Below are positions 12,434 through 20,592 of a DNA stretch of 20,687 bases, one piece after another; the stretch's first letter is position 1, and each line of letters opens with the position of its first letter. The position numbers were made by a program, and so were the translations under genes. Origin of the DNA: a virus; IMG/VR virus record IMGVR_UViG_3300029319_006928, positions 2,259 through 22,945 of that record; one strand, written 5' to 3'. The notes beneath the pieces were generated by a model that saw nothing but the letters and a program-made list of their open reading frames with translations, did not search any database and was not told the origin of the DNA.

Positions 12434-14290
12434 TTAGTTAATTTCACAAGCACCGCCGGCACATGCCAGTTCGCCTGTAAGGTTTGTGTTGTCATCGATT
12501 TCGATAACTTTATCCAAGTCAACTTCTTTCAAGGAAGGCATCAAGGCTTCATATTCTTCCTTGGTACAATCTTCAAAAGGAGCTTGCTTGTAAGAGTGAT
12601 CTGAATAAGGAAGCACAGATAAACCATTATAATTTTTCTTATTTTCCCACATCCATTCTCCAACCTCTTGCCACTCGTCAGGTTTGATAGTAATAGTAGC
12701 AGACACATTGTTAGTGTTTTGTCCTTTCCTATGTCCTACCTTTACCCATTCGAGATGGACTTTCTTTACTCTCTCTAACAAATCAAGTGCTGATTCATGA
12801 CGAGTAATTGACCCTTCAGGTGCCTTCTGTGGTACAGAGATCACAGCGGTATCATGTGGTCTAAAGAACTCATCCTCAACCAACTCCGGATGATTTATGT
12901 TAAGATAGTGATAAATTGATTCATTCTTTCCTACGCGAATTCTGCGTATATAATAGTCGTTATGCCACGCATGGATTCCTGAGCTAGTTCCAAGAGTAAG
13001 TGATGTAGTTCCTGCTGGTTTTACAGTTGTACATCTTGAGGCTGGTCCGATACCAATTCTTATCGCAATCTCTGTATTGGCCATCTTAACATTATTTGCA
13101 GCCCTTTTCATATCTAGTTCCAATACTTTACCTGATGCTATGCCAGTCATAGATACACCAATTAAATAATCTTTCTCTGTGTTTCTTTTCCAAACTGGGC
13201 GAAGATAATGGAAGTCAGTATAAGCCGCTTGAAGAGTGCCAATAATAGCAGCGGCTTTTGCTCTTGCATCTAATTCTTCTTGTGTCTCCACATCAGACAC
13301 ATTTATCTCAGTCAAATTGCAAAACTGGAAGGGGCGAAGTGATATTTCACAACAAGGGTTACAGCCATAATCTTTATCGTTTGTAAAATAGAAACCGGGC
13401 TCTCCAGCTCCACTAGCCTTTACACGGTCCCAGAGATCAAGGAACGTATCTTTGTCAATGCGGTGCCTCATAATAACTACTGAGTTGTTTGCTCTTCCAC
13501 GTTGGGGGTTTGTCTCATACCATTTCCCTGATTTAGCACCAAGCATATGTTGATCAGTAGCACTAAATAAACTAATGAGAGCAGCCCTACGAATACCACC
13601 GGCCAATACAGCATCTGCGATGTGGCAGATAATGTCGTGAACTTCAATTGTGGTAAGTTGGTCACCGTTTTCTTTTCCATCTAAAATTCCTTGTACTTTA
13701 AGAAGACATTCTTTCAACGGCTGTGGGCCGGGAGCTTTGCCTCCACTAGTAACTAGTCTCGCACCCTTCGGGCGGATGTCTGAGAAGTCGAATCGTAGTT
13801 TAGAACCACCTGTAAAATAAACTTTCATTAAAGCATTGATAGAGTCAGACCATCCTTCGATAGAATCACCAATAAGATAACGTCTTGTTCTTTTTCCCGA
13901 TGGCTTGTGGATTGCAGGGAGTTTTTCAACGTGATGATTTTGAACTGAATATCCAACACCTGTTCCTCCAAGAAGAAGAAACATAATCTCTCCAAAGACC
14001 TTCATGTGGTCAATAGGTGCATAAGCACAATTGAATATTCTGTTAGGTGATACATCTATAGGCTTACCACCAAACTGCATTGAACGCATTGATGGTAATA
14101 CCTTTTTATTATAAACAAACTCATAAGCCCAGTCGATTGTATTTTTCAAATTGGGAAATTTTTTGACATGCATTTGTTTGTTTCTGGTAACTAATTCTTC
14201 CCAGTTTTCTCTTCTCTCTAGCTCGGGAAGATAACGAGCATATTTCATGTGGACTGTTATGTCCGATAGTATTTTGTTTTCTATTGCCAT
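12434..14290 (-). CDS. nrdJ: Adenosylcobalamin-dependent ribonucleoside-triphosphate reductase (class II, monomeric)
   Basis: This 618-residue enzyme reduces ribonucleotides to deoxyribonucleotides with a B12-derived radical. The signature cysteines of the monomeric Lactobacillus leichmannii-type enzyme are present. The first redox Cys is in FNCAY (Cys88). NPCCEI (311-316) carries Asn311, the thiyl Cys313 and Glu315. The partner Cys324 in FCNL lies eleven residues later, as in the L. leichmannii pair 408/419. A C-terminal shuttle pair C-x4-C (Cys610 and Cys615) ends the protein. It is shorter than the Lactobacillus enzyme (739 residues). No small NrdB subunit is needed. The start at 14290 follows AAGGAG. 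It is expressed between the helicase and the H1-like protein, supplying dNTPs during replication. Confidence 0.93.
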   Translation of the reverse strand: MAIENKILSDITVHMKYARYLPELERRENWEELVTRNKQMHVKKFPNLKNTIDWAYEFVYNKKVLPSMRSMQFGGKPIDVSPNRIFNCAYAPIDHMKVFGEIMFLLLGGTGVGYSVQNHHVEKLPAIHKPSGKRTRRYLIGDSIEGWSDSINALMKVYFTGGSKLRFDFSDIRPKGARLVTSGGKAPGPQPLKECLLKVQGILDGKENGDQLTTIEVHDIICHIADAVLAGGIRRAALISLFSATDQHMLGAKSGKWYETNPQRGRANNSVVIMRHRIDKDTFLDLWDRVKASGAGEPGFYFTNDKDYGCNPCCEISLRPFQFCNLTEINVSDVETQEELDARAKAAAIIGTLQAAYTDFHYLRPVWKRNTEKDYLIGVSMTGIASGKVLELDMKRAANNVKMANTEIAIRIGIGPASRCTTVKPAGTTSLTLGTSSGIHAWHNDYYIRRIRVGKNESIYHYLNINHPELVEDEFFRPHDTAVISVPQKAPEGSITRHESALDLLERVKKVHLEWVKVGHRKGQNTNNVSATITIKPDEWQEVGEWMWENKKNYNGLSVLPYSDHSYKQAPFEDCTKEEYEALMPSLKEVDLDKVIEIDDNTNLTGELACAGGACEIN

Positions 14291-14306
14291 CTTATTCTCC
14301 TTGTTA

Positions 14307-15662
14307 TTATTTTGATCCTGATAGTTTTGTGTAATACTTTTGAAGACTTGATAACTGTTCCTTTGCGGTTAGTTGTGGAGGCTCTTCATCACCTCTTCTC
14401 TCTAGGACATCTATTGAAACAGTTGCCCAATCAACAGCAGCAGGGAACACCAGTCCATCTGGTCCATTTCTGTTCTTAGCAATAAATATGCGCCCCGAGT
14501 TAGCTTGCTTATCCTGCGGAGTTCTCGATAGTGAAAAAATAAAGTCAGCAACAAAGCACTTGTTAAAAGCCTCTGATATAGATTCCATAGTGATAACTTC
14601 AGCATTAAGACCTCCACGATTTGTTTGCGATGCTGTTATGAAGGCACATTCAAACTCTGTTGCCATGCCTCTTAATTCTTCATAGATACTTTCCAAGTCA
14701 TGCCTCTTCTCTGCTGTTGAAGAAACTGGTCGAAGTAAATCAGCGTAGTCAACAATGACAACATCTGGTAAAATGTTTTGCTTTCTTAACTTCTCCAAGT
14801 GATTTTTCAATGACTTGGTTGAAGCCGACTTGGTCGGATATTCTTTGATAATTAGTTTGCCTGATACGTCTTGTATCTTTTCTTTTACAATTTCTTTAGA
14901 GTCCATAATATCTCGCAAATTGACTTTTGACAAACATGAATCATAGCGAAGACCAACGACAGTATCTGCAAGTTCTAAAGTGTAATGAATAACTTTCTTT
15001 CCAAGCATAAGCGCTTGGGCACCAAGGTGAACAAGAACCATTGATTTACCAGCACCTGTTGGAGCGATCACTACAGCTAACTCTTTGGCTCCAATACCAC
15101 CTTTGGTAATTTCATCAATTCTCTGCCAGCCTGTTGTTATGGGTTTTCTAGACTGCTTAACGTATCTATTGTCAATGTCCATAAACCAGTCGTGACCAAA
15201 GTCTTGATCATTGCCTTTAGACAGAGCTTCATTTATTATTTTGGTAATTGAATCGTAATTTCCTTTCTTTACTAAATTAGCAGATTCAAGTATAGCTTTT
15301 TTCAAACATTGTTTCTTACAAAAATCAATTGCTTGATCTTTTATGTATTGTTTGTCATTAATGTCTTCTGTTTGTATTCTTACAACAAAGTCTCTTAATT
15401 GTTTATTTACTGCTCCGTCATAATCTTTATTGCCTTTTTTTATCTCTGTGTGTAGAGTTGCAAAGTGCGGATGTTGATTGTATTTTTCTCTATAATTTAA
15501 AATAATTTCAACAAAAGCTCTTAGATACGTAGAATCAAAAAATTCAAGTTCTAAAACCTCTGTGATTTGGTCACAAAATGGTCTATCCTCCATCATTAAT
15601 CTAGCTACGCTTTCTTGAAACTTCTTGCCATAACCGACAAAAGTGTCTTTATCCTTATTCAT
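14307..15662 (-). CDS. dnaB: Replicative DNA helicase (DnaB/T4 gp41-type)
   Basis: This 451-residue hexameric helicase belongs to the RecA-fold SF4 family. An N-terminal helical domain (about 1-150) precedes the motor domain. Walker A is APTGAGKS (200-207), with HYTLE (226-230) holding the H1a glutamate. Walker B is VVIVDYADLL (301-310), with Asp305. H3 is ITASQTNRG (342-350), with the sensor Gln346. The C-terminal RIFIAKNRNGPDG loop fits motif H4. This is the usual set for phage replicative helicases that unwind at the fork with a primase, which is not in the window. GGAGG lies before ATG 15662, and a promoter is 23 bases further upstream. Confidence 0.92.
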   Translation of the reverse strand: MNKDKDTFVGYGKKFQESVARLMMEDRPFCDQITEVLELEFFDSTYLRAFVEIILNYREKYNQHPHFATLHTEIKKGNKDYDGAVNKQLRDFVVRIQTEDINDKQYIKDQAIDFCKKQCLKKAILESANLVKKGNYDSITKIINEALSKGNDQDFGHDWFMDIDNRYVKQSRKPITTGWQRIDEITKGGIGAKELAVVIAPTGAGKSMVLVHLGAQALMLGKKVIHYTLELADTVVGLRYDSCLSKVNLRDIMDSKEIVKEKIQDVSGKLIIKEYPTKSASTKSLKNHLEKLRKQNILPDVVIVDYADLLRPVSSTAEKRHDLESIYEELRGMATEFECAFITASQTNRGGLNAEVITMESISEAFNKCFVADFIFSLSRTPQDKQANSGRIFIAKNRNGPDGLVFPAAVDWATVSIDVLERRGDEEPPQLTAKEQLSSLQKYYTKLSGSK

Positions 15663-15684
15663 AATTTCCTCCGAGTGTTTTATA

Positions 15685-15712
15685 AGTATAACCTATTATT
15701 TCTATTTGTCAA
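15685..15712 (-). promoter_or_regulatory. sigma70-type promoter for helicase operon
   Basis: TTGACA (15712-15707), a 16-base spacer and TATACT (15690-15685) on the minus strand. The stop codon TGA of the upstream exonuclease gene (15711-15709) lies inside the -35 hexamer. Expected start near 15678, with a short leader to the helicase ATG. Confidence 0.83.
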
Positions 15713-16665
15713 GAAATAATCTGTTTAAAATTTAAAAAAAGTTTGTCCAAGTTTATTGTTATTTGTCCATCACGCATCAAGTACTTTTGAAATTGTATCT
15801 TATTCCATTCAGGTTCAAAATTATTTAGGGCAAACTCTACCTGTTGTTTAGATGTATGAGACATTACTGGTTTATATAACTGCATGATGTCATAGTTGCT
15901 CTCTATAAGATCCAATCCAGCAAGTATGTTTGTGTGAAGTTTAACCGGTTTGTCCACGTTTCTGCAATATTCTGCAAGCGACTCAACAGTTTGTATCTCT
16001 TCGTCACCCATAAAAGGAAAACGATTTTTAATTGTTTTAAGCCCAGCCCGAGGTATGCCTGGTAAGTTATCTGACTTATCTCCTGCAATGGCTCTAGCAA
16101 GGGCAAAATTATTGGGATGAATACCATGTTCAACCAAGAGACTAGGTTTATCCACAAGCTTTTTTTGGATTGGTCTGTACAAGTACACTCCGTCTCCGAG
16201 CAACTGGAAAAAGTCTCTGTCGCTTGAGATAATATACTTATCCCATTCTCTATATTTAGTGTGTCCACAAGCATAAGCGATAATATCATCGGCTTCCACA
16301 TAGTCCACAACGATTTGAATTGTAGGTGTTTCATTTAAGTACTCCACGAGTTTTACATATTGTTCTGCTTTATTAATTTTTTGTTCTGATTCATTTAACT
16401 CGACCATACGTCTGTTAAACCTAACAGGCTTCCGACCGTCTTTGTATCCTTTGTTCATTTGTTTGCGTTTAGAAGAGCCAGAATGCCCATCCCAAGCGAT
16501 TATAATCTCATCCGGTGTAAACATACCACAGACTTTTTGAAGGCTCTTTATGAAGCCTATACAGCCCCCAATAGGATGACCATCGGGAGCCAGTGCAGGG
16601 TTAACAATATAGTTTCTAAGAAACATATTGAGCCCATCAATTATTAGTAGTTTTTTATTTTCCAT
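15709..16665 (-). CDS. rnh: 5'-3' exonuclease / RNase H (FEN family, T4 rnh-like)
   Basis: A 318-residue protein starting at ATG 16665 behind GGAGG. The frame opens to 16695, but the earlier ATG lacks a ribosome site. It removes RNA primers and flaps by 5'-to-3' cleavage with two metal ions. Acidic metal-site motifs are in order: LLIIDGLN (Asp10), IIAWDG (Asp59), VEADDIIAY (Glu124, Asp126, Asp127), SSDRDFFQL (Asp149, Asp151), and the helix-turn-helix AGDKSDNLPGIPRAGLKTI (Asp196, Asp199). All are intact, so the enzyme should be active. The gene is the second one after promoter 16771-16799, and its end carries the helicase promoter. Confidence 0.93.
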   Translation of the reverse strand: MENKKLLIIDGLNMFLRNYIVNPALAPDGHPIGGCIGFIKSLQKVCGMFTPDEIIIAWDGHSGSSKRKQMNKGYKDGRKPVRFNRRMVELNESEQKINKAEQYVKLVEYLNETPTIQIVVDYVEADDIIAYACGHTKYREWDKYIISSDRDFFQLLGDGVYLYRPIQKKLVDKPSLLVEHGIHPNNFALARAIAGDKSDNLPGIPRAGLKTIKNRFPFMGDEEIQTVESLAEYCRNVDKPVKLHTNILAGLDLIESNYDIMQLYKPVMSHTSKQQVEFALNNFEPEWNKIQFQKYLMRDGQITINLDKLFLNFKQIIS

Positions 16666-16753
16666 TTGGCCTCCAATGAATAGCAATTGAGCCAATCACT
16701 GGAAGACCTATAAATACAATCGCAAAAGCGATCCATAAATTTGTATAATCCAT
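16655..16753 (-). CDS. 32-residue single-pass membrane peptide (hidden small gene)
   Basis: A very short frame led by the strong site GGAGGAAAT before ATG 16753, directly after the promoter at 16771-16799. It encodes MDYTNLWIAFAIVFIGLPVI followed by GSIAIHWRPNGK, a single hydrophobic helix (about residues 6-24) with a short charged tail. It overlaps the exonuclease start by a few bases and is the first gene of that transcript. It may be a real membrane peptide or an upstream leader coupled to exonuclease translation. Function unknown. Confidence 0.6.
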   Translation of the reverse strand: MDYTNLWIAFAIVFIGLPVIGSIAIHWRPNGK

Positions 16754-16770
16754 ATTTCCTCCGTAGTATT

Positions 16771-16799
16771 ATTATAACATGTTACCTCAATGTTGTCAA
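16771..16799 (-). promoter_or_regulatory. Consensus sigma70 promoter for exonuclease operon
   Basis: TTGACA (16799-16794), a 17-base spacer and TATAAT (16776-16771) on the minus strand, with ATGT before the -10. It starts just after the T-run of the uvsX terminator, a clean terminator-promoter boundary. Confidence 0.86.
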
Positions 16800-16804
16800 G
16801 TAAA

Positions 16805-16836
16805 AAGAAAAAAAAACCCCTAACGCATGTTAGGGG
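16805..16836 (-). terminator. Rho-independent terminator after uvsX
   Basis: Minus-strand RNA: CCCCTAAC (16836-16829), loop ATGC, GTTAGGGG (16824-16817), then a run of nine T (16816-16808) and further T-rich bases. A perfect eight-base stem, 26 bases past the uvsX stop. Confidence 0.92.
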
Positions 16837-16862
16837 CTAACAACAGGAGTTATAGTTTATGA

Positions 16863-17984
16863 CTAATCGTCTATATCATCTGGTACAATACTTGATCCAG
16901 TTGACTCAAATTTTTTTATTAATTCTTCATCCATTATATCAATAACCATTTGTTTAAATTCTTTATTCTTCATTTCATTCATCCAATCTTTTGAGCGAAA
17001 TTTATGTTCTGTTCCTTTCTTATCTTTCACGTAGCACCATCCACCGCCAACTCGATAAGATTCAGACTTCTTTATTACTTCAAGCCACGACTCTTCATCC
17101 ATAATTCCTATGTTATCTCCCCAACGAATCTGAAAGGTACAAATTCTATCTTGTGTTCCAAAACGAGATTTTTTGATCTTTGCTTTTACTTCAGAACCAA
17201 CTCTTCTTCCATTATCATCAAACACAAATGAAGCTTTTGTTTTTCTACCTGTAAGCCAAATACGAAGAGAACTAAAGTACTCTAATGCTTTACCTCCAGG
17301 TGCGTTATATGGATTCGTTAAAGCATCAAAGGGGTTCTTTGGTATGTTGGTTTTTAACTGATTTATAAGCAACAATGTGTGTTGTCCATTGGCCAGAGGA
17401 ATTGTTAGTTTTGGAAATGCTTTAGAGAATATCCTTGGCTTCATAGCCATCGTTGATTGGGGATCAAAATCACCTTCTAAGTCTTTTTCAGCAGATGTGG
17501 CTGCTATTGAATCCCAAATAAAGACAAACTGTTGCATGTCGCCAAATTGATTAATCATGTCCTCAATACCTTTTAGAGTCTTTTCAACAGAAACAGCTTG
17601 AACGTATAAGAAATTCTCATCCATATCAATCCCTGCATCTTTCAGAAAAATAGGATCAATTGCTGATTCTGCATCGAAATAAACAACAGATTTTCCTTGC
17701 TTCTGTGCTTGAGCTGCTATTTGTACTGCCAAGTACGATTTACCCACAGATGAGAGTCCGGCAATTTCTGTTATCTTTCCAACAGGTATTCCTCCCATCT
17801 TTCCTTTGCATATAATCGAGTCAAGCCATCTAGATCCTGTTGGAATCCATTCTTTTACAGTCGTTGGATTGTCTTGTCTCAAGTCGTGTGCTGCATTCAT
17901 GCCCATCGATTTATTCATAGATTTTTTTAGATCTGCTATTGAGATCTTGCCCGGCTTTGTTGCCATTTGTATTACTTTACCCAT
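16863..17984 (-). CDS. uvsX: UvsX/RecA-type recombinase
   Basis: This 373-residue strand-exchange ATPase forms filaments on single-stranded DNA. Seen are Walker A GLSSVGKS (76-83), the RecA-like FDAESAID with catalytic Glu (about 106), Walker B FVFIWDS (Asp158) and the glutamine-containing LLINQLKTNIP of the DNA-binding L2 region. The start is ATG 17984 behind GAGG. A second ATG 15 bases upstream is open but has no ribosome site. N-terminal residues 1-45 include a Lys-rich helix, and the C-terminus is acidic (PDDIDD). The gene lies between two terminators, so part of its expression must come from read-through or an unseen promoter. It partners the gp32-like protein in recombination-dependent replication. 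Confidence 0.93.
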   Translation of the reverse strand: MGKVIQMATKPGKISIADLKKSMNKSMGMNAAHDLRQDNPTTVKEWIPTGSRWLDSIICKGKMGGIPVGKITEIAGLSSVGKSYLAVQIAAQAQKQGKSVVYFDAESAIDPIFLKDAGIDMDENFLYVQAVSVEKTLKGIEDMINQFGDMQQFVFIWDSIAATSAEKDLEGDFDPQSTMAMKPRIFSKAFPKLTIPLANGQHTLLLINQLKTNIPKNPFDALTNPYNAPGGKALEYFSSLRIWLTGRKTKASFVFDDNGRRVGSEVKAKIKKSRFGTQDRICTFQIRWGDNIGIMDEESWLEVIKKSESYRVGGGWCYVKDKKGTEHKFRSKDWMNEMKNKEFKQMVIDIMDEELIKKFESTGSSIVPDDIDD

Positions 17985-18000
17985 TAATTGTTTCCTCATT

Positions 18001-18043
18001 GTTAAAAAAAGGCACCTCCTACTTTCTGGAACGCCGAAGGTGC
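18001..18043 (-). terminator. Rho-independent terminator after GHKL-nuclease gene
   Basis: Minus-strand RNA: GCACCTTC (18043-18036) pairs with GGAGGTGC (18019-18012) through eight pairs with a U-G wobble, and a run of seven T (18010-18004) follows. On the plus strand the same pair would be a mismatch, supporting the minus orientation. It ends only about 20 bases before the uvsX start. Confidence 0.8.
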
Positions 18044-18074
18044 TGTGCTTTGATGTGCAGGCGTTACTCTTTGT

Positions 18075-19721
18075 TTATGCTGCTAGTACAGTTCTTTGTT
18101 TTTCTTCAGAAGTTTTTGGATAACTAAACAATTTAGAATATTCTTTATGCAAATCAATTAATGTAATGTTTACTTTTACTCCATCAAAAACACAAGTGTC
18201 ATTAACTACTTCAATCAAGTTTTTTAAATTTTGACTTGGTTTGCTATAGATAGCTAGCTTAAAACAACACTCATTGTTGTCATTAACAAACCTCTCTTCT
18301 TTTATCAAAAAGGGAATATAGCAAAGAATTTGTCCTACAACAGAATTTATGTTTGTTACTTCTTTTTTGAATTCAAATGGTGTATCTTTCCAGACCAAAT
18401 CAATTCTAGAGTTTGAGCCTTGAGGACAATATTCTTCTTCAATCCAAGATCTTATTTCTTCTTCTGTATGGTCTTCTTGGTAAGCTTCTATTTTTTGTTC
18501 AATAAATCTACGTACTATTTCTTTCTCTGCAAGATCAGTTGCTTTTCTTTTTTCTAAATCTGAGCCGTTGGTTAAAGCATCATTTTTATTAATAAGAATT
18601 ATTTCTTTTTGGTATTTTTTAAATTGAAGCTTAAAATGCTTTTTAAAATCAAAGAAAGACAATTTACTTTCTACACTTCTAATTTGTTTATCTCCATTAA
18701 AAGTTAAAGTCCTATCTATAAAAGAAGCAGGGCAACTAAGTTCAATTACTAAATGTCCGGTTTGCCAGTTTTTGTCTTTAAATCCACTGAGTTTTTGAGT
18801 TGTAACACCTCTCATTTCTCTAAGAATTAAGAGCCCGCCTTTGTAAGAGTCTGCATTAGTTCCTAAAGAAGTTGGAGAAGAAATTCTTATAAACCTAAAT
18901 TTAACATCATAACTTGTATTATCTGCTAAGTTTACTGTGTGGGGAATCCAACCATCAGAGTCAGAATGATAGCGAACATCATTTTTAAAAAAGACTTTAT
19001 CTTGAAATGGTTCCTTGTGTCCAAAACCAGGACCTTTGGGTGTAAAAGTATCTCCATTCAAAGTCAATGAAGTGCTTCTTTGCTTTAAGATGTGCCTATA
19101 CATGTGAGCCATTCCTCGTTGATAACCATAAATAGCTTCATCAAACTTGTCTTTTGATCCGCAAACTTCACTATTCATTTTTGTTAATTTAACAACAGTT
19201 CCAGACTTATTGTTGACCAGCCATTGGTAAATTTGTTCGTCTTCAATTTCATTTAAATCAAGTTGATTTATTTTGTAGATTGAATTCCAATTGTTCGCAC
19301 CTTCTGAATTGTGAATTGAATCAAGATCAATGGAACCATAATTAATTTTATCTCCATCTTCTTTACACTTGGAATAAACTTTACAACTACTTAACGCTAA
19401 ATAAATTGAAGCATATTTTAATCCGACACCTTTGCAACCAAATGTACCTTGTGTTGTGTTGGATTTGTCTGAATAGGTTCCGCCTTTTAAAGACTCTAAT
19501 AGTTTGTGAAATTGAATTCCACAACCATCGTCTTTAATGTAAAGATCATAGGTTCTATCTTTACCGTAAGTTACAAGTTGAATATTAGATGCCTTAGCAT
19601 CAAAAGAATTATCCACAAACTCAGCAACTGCTGTGTGGATGTTAGCTATAGCTTTTGCTCCATCTGACATCATTTTAAAGTTTGGTGCCATTGAGGAGTT
19701 TTTAATTAAATCATTTGTCAT
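18075..19721 (-). CDS. GHKL ATPase fused to PD-(D/E)XK nuclease-like domain
   Basis: A 548-residue protein starting at ATG 19721 behind AAGGAG. The open frame continues 18 bases upstream, which is rejected. Residues 30-102 show all GHKL ATP-binding motifs: the N-box VAEFVDNSFDA (Glu34, Asn38), G1 IKDDGCGI (62-69) and G2 GTFGCKGVGLKYAS (92-105). A middle domain (about 270-350, GGLLILREMRG then GHLVIELSCP) looks like the S5-type transducer that follows GHKL domains in MutL, MORC and Hsp90 relatives. The C-terminal part has RIDLVW (Asp441), FEFKKE (Glu450 and Lys452) and a helix with VVGQIL (Gln464), fitting PD-(D/E)XK nucleases. Lying between ssb and uvsX suggests DNA-end processing, topology control or anti-defence action. 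The nuclease call is moderately sure. Confidence 0.82.
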   Translation of the reverse strand: MTNDLIKNSSMAPNFKMMSDGAKAIANIHTAVAEFVDNSFDAKASNIQLVTYGKDRTYDLYIKDDGCGIQFHKLLESLKGGTYSDKSNTTQGTFGCKGVGLKYASIYLALSSCKVYSKCKEDGDKINYGSIDLDSIHNSEGANNWNSIYKINQLDLNEIEDEQIYQWLVNNKSGTVVKLTKMNSEVCGSKDKFDEAIYGYQRGMAHMYRHILKQRSTSLTLNGDTFTPKGPGFGHKEPFQDKVFFKNDVRYHSDSDGWIPHTVNLADNTSYDVKFRFIRISSPTSLGTNADSYKGGLLILREMRGVTTQKLSGFKDKNWQTGHLVIELSCPASFIDRTLTFNGDKQIRSVESKLSFFDFKKHFKLQFKKYQKEIILINKNDALTNGSDLEKRKATDLAEKEIVRRFIEQKIEAYQEDHTEEEIRSWIEEEYCPQGSNSRIDLVWKDTPFEFKKEVTNINSVVGQILCYIPFLIKEERFVNDNNECCFKLAIYSKPSQNLKNLIEVVNDTCVFDGVKVNITLIDLHKEYSKLFSYPKTSEEKQRTVLAA

Positions 19722-19800
19722 AATTGACTCCTTTGCCATCTTTGTGGCGTTTTATGATTTGCGACTTGTATGCATTTTTTATACTTCCCAGTCTGCTAAA

Positions 19801-19828
19801 CGAAAGTGCCCTCATAACGGAGAGGGCA
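19801..19828 (-). terminator. Rho-independent terminator after ssb gene
   Basis: Minus-strand RNA: TGCCCTC (19828-19822), an eight-base loop, GAGGGCA (19813-19807), then CTTTCG and TTT. A perfect seven-pair stem with a shorter T-run, placed 12 bases past the ssb stop; it may be leaky. Confidence 0.72.
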
Positions 19829-19839
19829 ACCGTGTTCTC

Positions 19840-20592
19840 TTAGCCTACGAGTTTATCGAAGGCAGCATCAACAGCATCTTTCTCACCACCGTATTTGTGT
19901 GTCTCGGAGGAGCCACCCGAAGAGTCAGAAGAAAGAGCTTCGTTCAAAAGTGCTTGAACATCATCTGTTGATTTACGATCAAACTGAGAACCTATGTCTG
20001 GTATAGAGTCCAGCAACGCTTCACAGTCTGCAACATCGTCATCGCAGAGAACAGATGGGCGACGACGTGGTTTAAGGGTGGTTTTAGGAAAAGAACCAGG
20101 AGTTCCGGGTCTATCATAATTTAATACAATGTCTGTACCGGACTCAACGTCAGTAATGTCTCCATAGTCAGGATCTAATACATAACCCAAAAGTGTTTCG
20201 TAAGCTTGTTTTCCATAAGCCCAGATTTTAACACCTTCAGATTCTCTTCCACGAACCAAGATGGGAGAGTAATAACGCTTTCGAACAAATAGTTTCTTAG
20301 CTTCACGTTTTGCAACGTCGTCATTATTCTCAACACCTTCTTTCCAAAGAGAAGAGGCAAAGTCACAAATAGGACACTCCTCATTAAAGTTTCTCTTTGG
20401 ACACATGATCCCAGGATTTTTTCCAACATTATAATGAAAGTGATACTCTTTAAACGGATCACCGTCTTTTGTAGGAAGAATCCTAATAGTTTGGTCACCC
20501 TGTTCAGGTTTCCATTTGGTATCATTAGATTTTTTGTTACCATTTTTTGATGCATTTAATTTTTCTCGCATCGCTTCTAAATTTAGTGCCAT
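19840..20592 (-). CDS. Single-stranded DNA-binding protein (T4 gp32-like)
   Basis: A 250-residue protein starting at ATG 20592 behind AGGAG. An open frame reaches 20673, but the extra 27 residues are Asn-rich and lack a ribosome site. The zinc-binding unit of gp32 is visible as His (EYHFHYN, His51/53) and Cys64, Cys73, Cys76 in MCPKRNFNEECPIC. That is C-X8-C-X2-C, against C-X9-C-X2-C in T4. The N-terminus LEAMREKL resembles the cooperative-binding domain, and an acidic/serine-rich tail (SSDSSGGSSE, then AAFDKLVG) fits a protein-interaction tail. It coats single strands for the helicase and UvsX. A terminator follows. The 5' leader (20593-20687) has no good promoter but holds a GAATAC-AAA-GTATTC dyad. 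Confidence 0.88.
   Translation of the reverse strand: MALNLEAMREKLNASKNGNKKSNDTKWKPEQGDQTIRILPTKDGDPFKEYHFHYNVGKNPGIMCPKRNFNEECPICDFASSLWKEGVENNDDVAKREAKKLFVRKRYYSPILVRGRESEGVKIWAYGKQAYETLLGYVLDPDYGDITDVESGTDIVLNYDRPGTPGSFPKTTLKPRRRPSVLCDDDVADCEALLDSIPDIGSQFDRKSTDDVQALLNEALSSDSSGGSSETHKYGGEKDAVDAAFDKLVG

Noticed and set aside
15903-16334. 143-codon minus-strand frame within the exonuclease gene
   Set aside because: Shadow of the exonuclease frame, which has all catalytic motifs intact.
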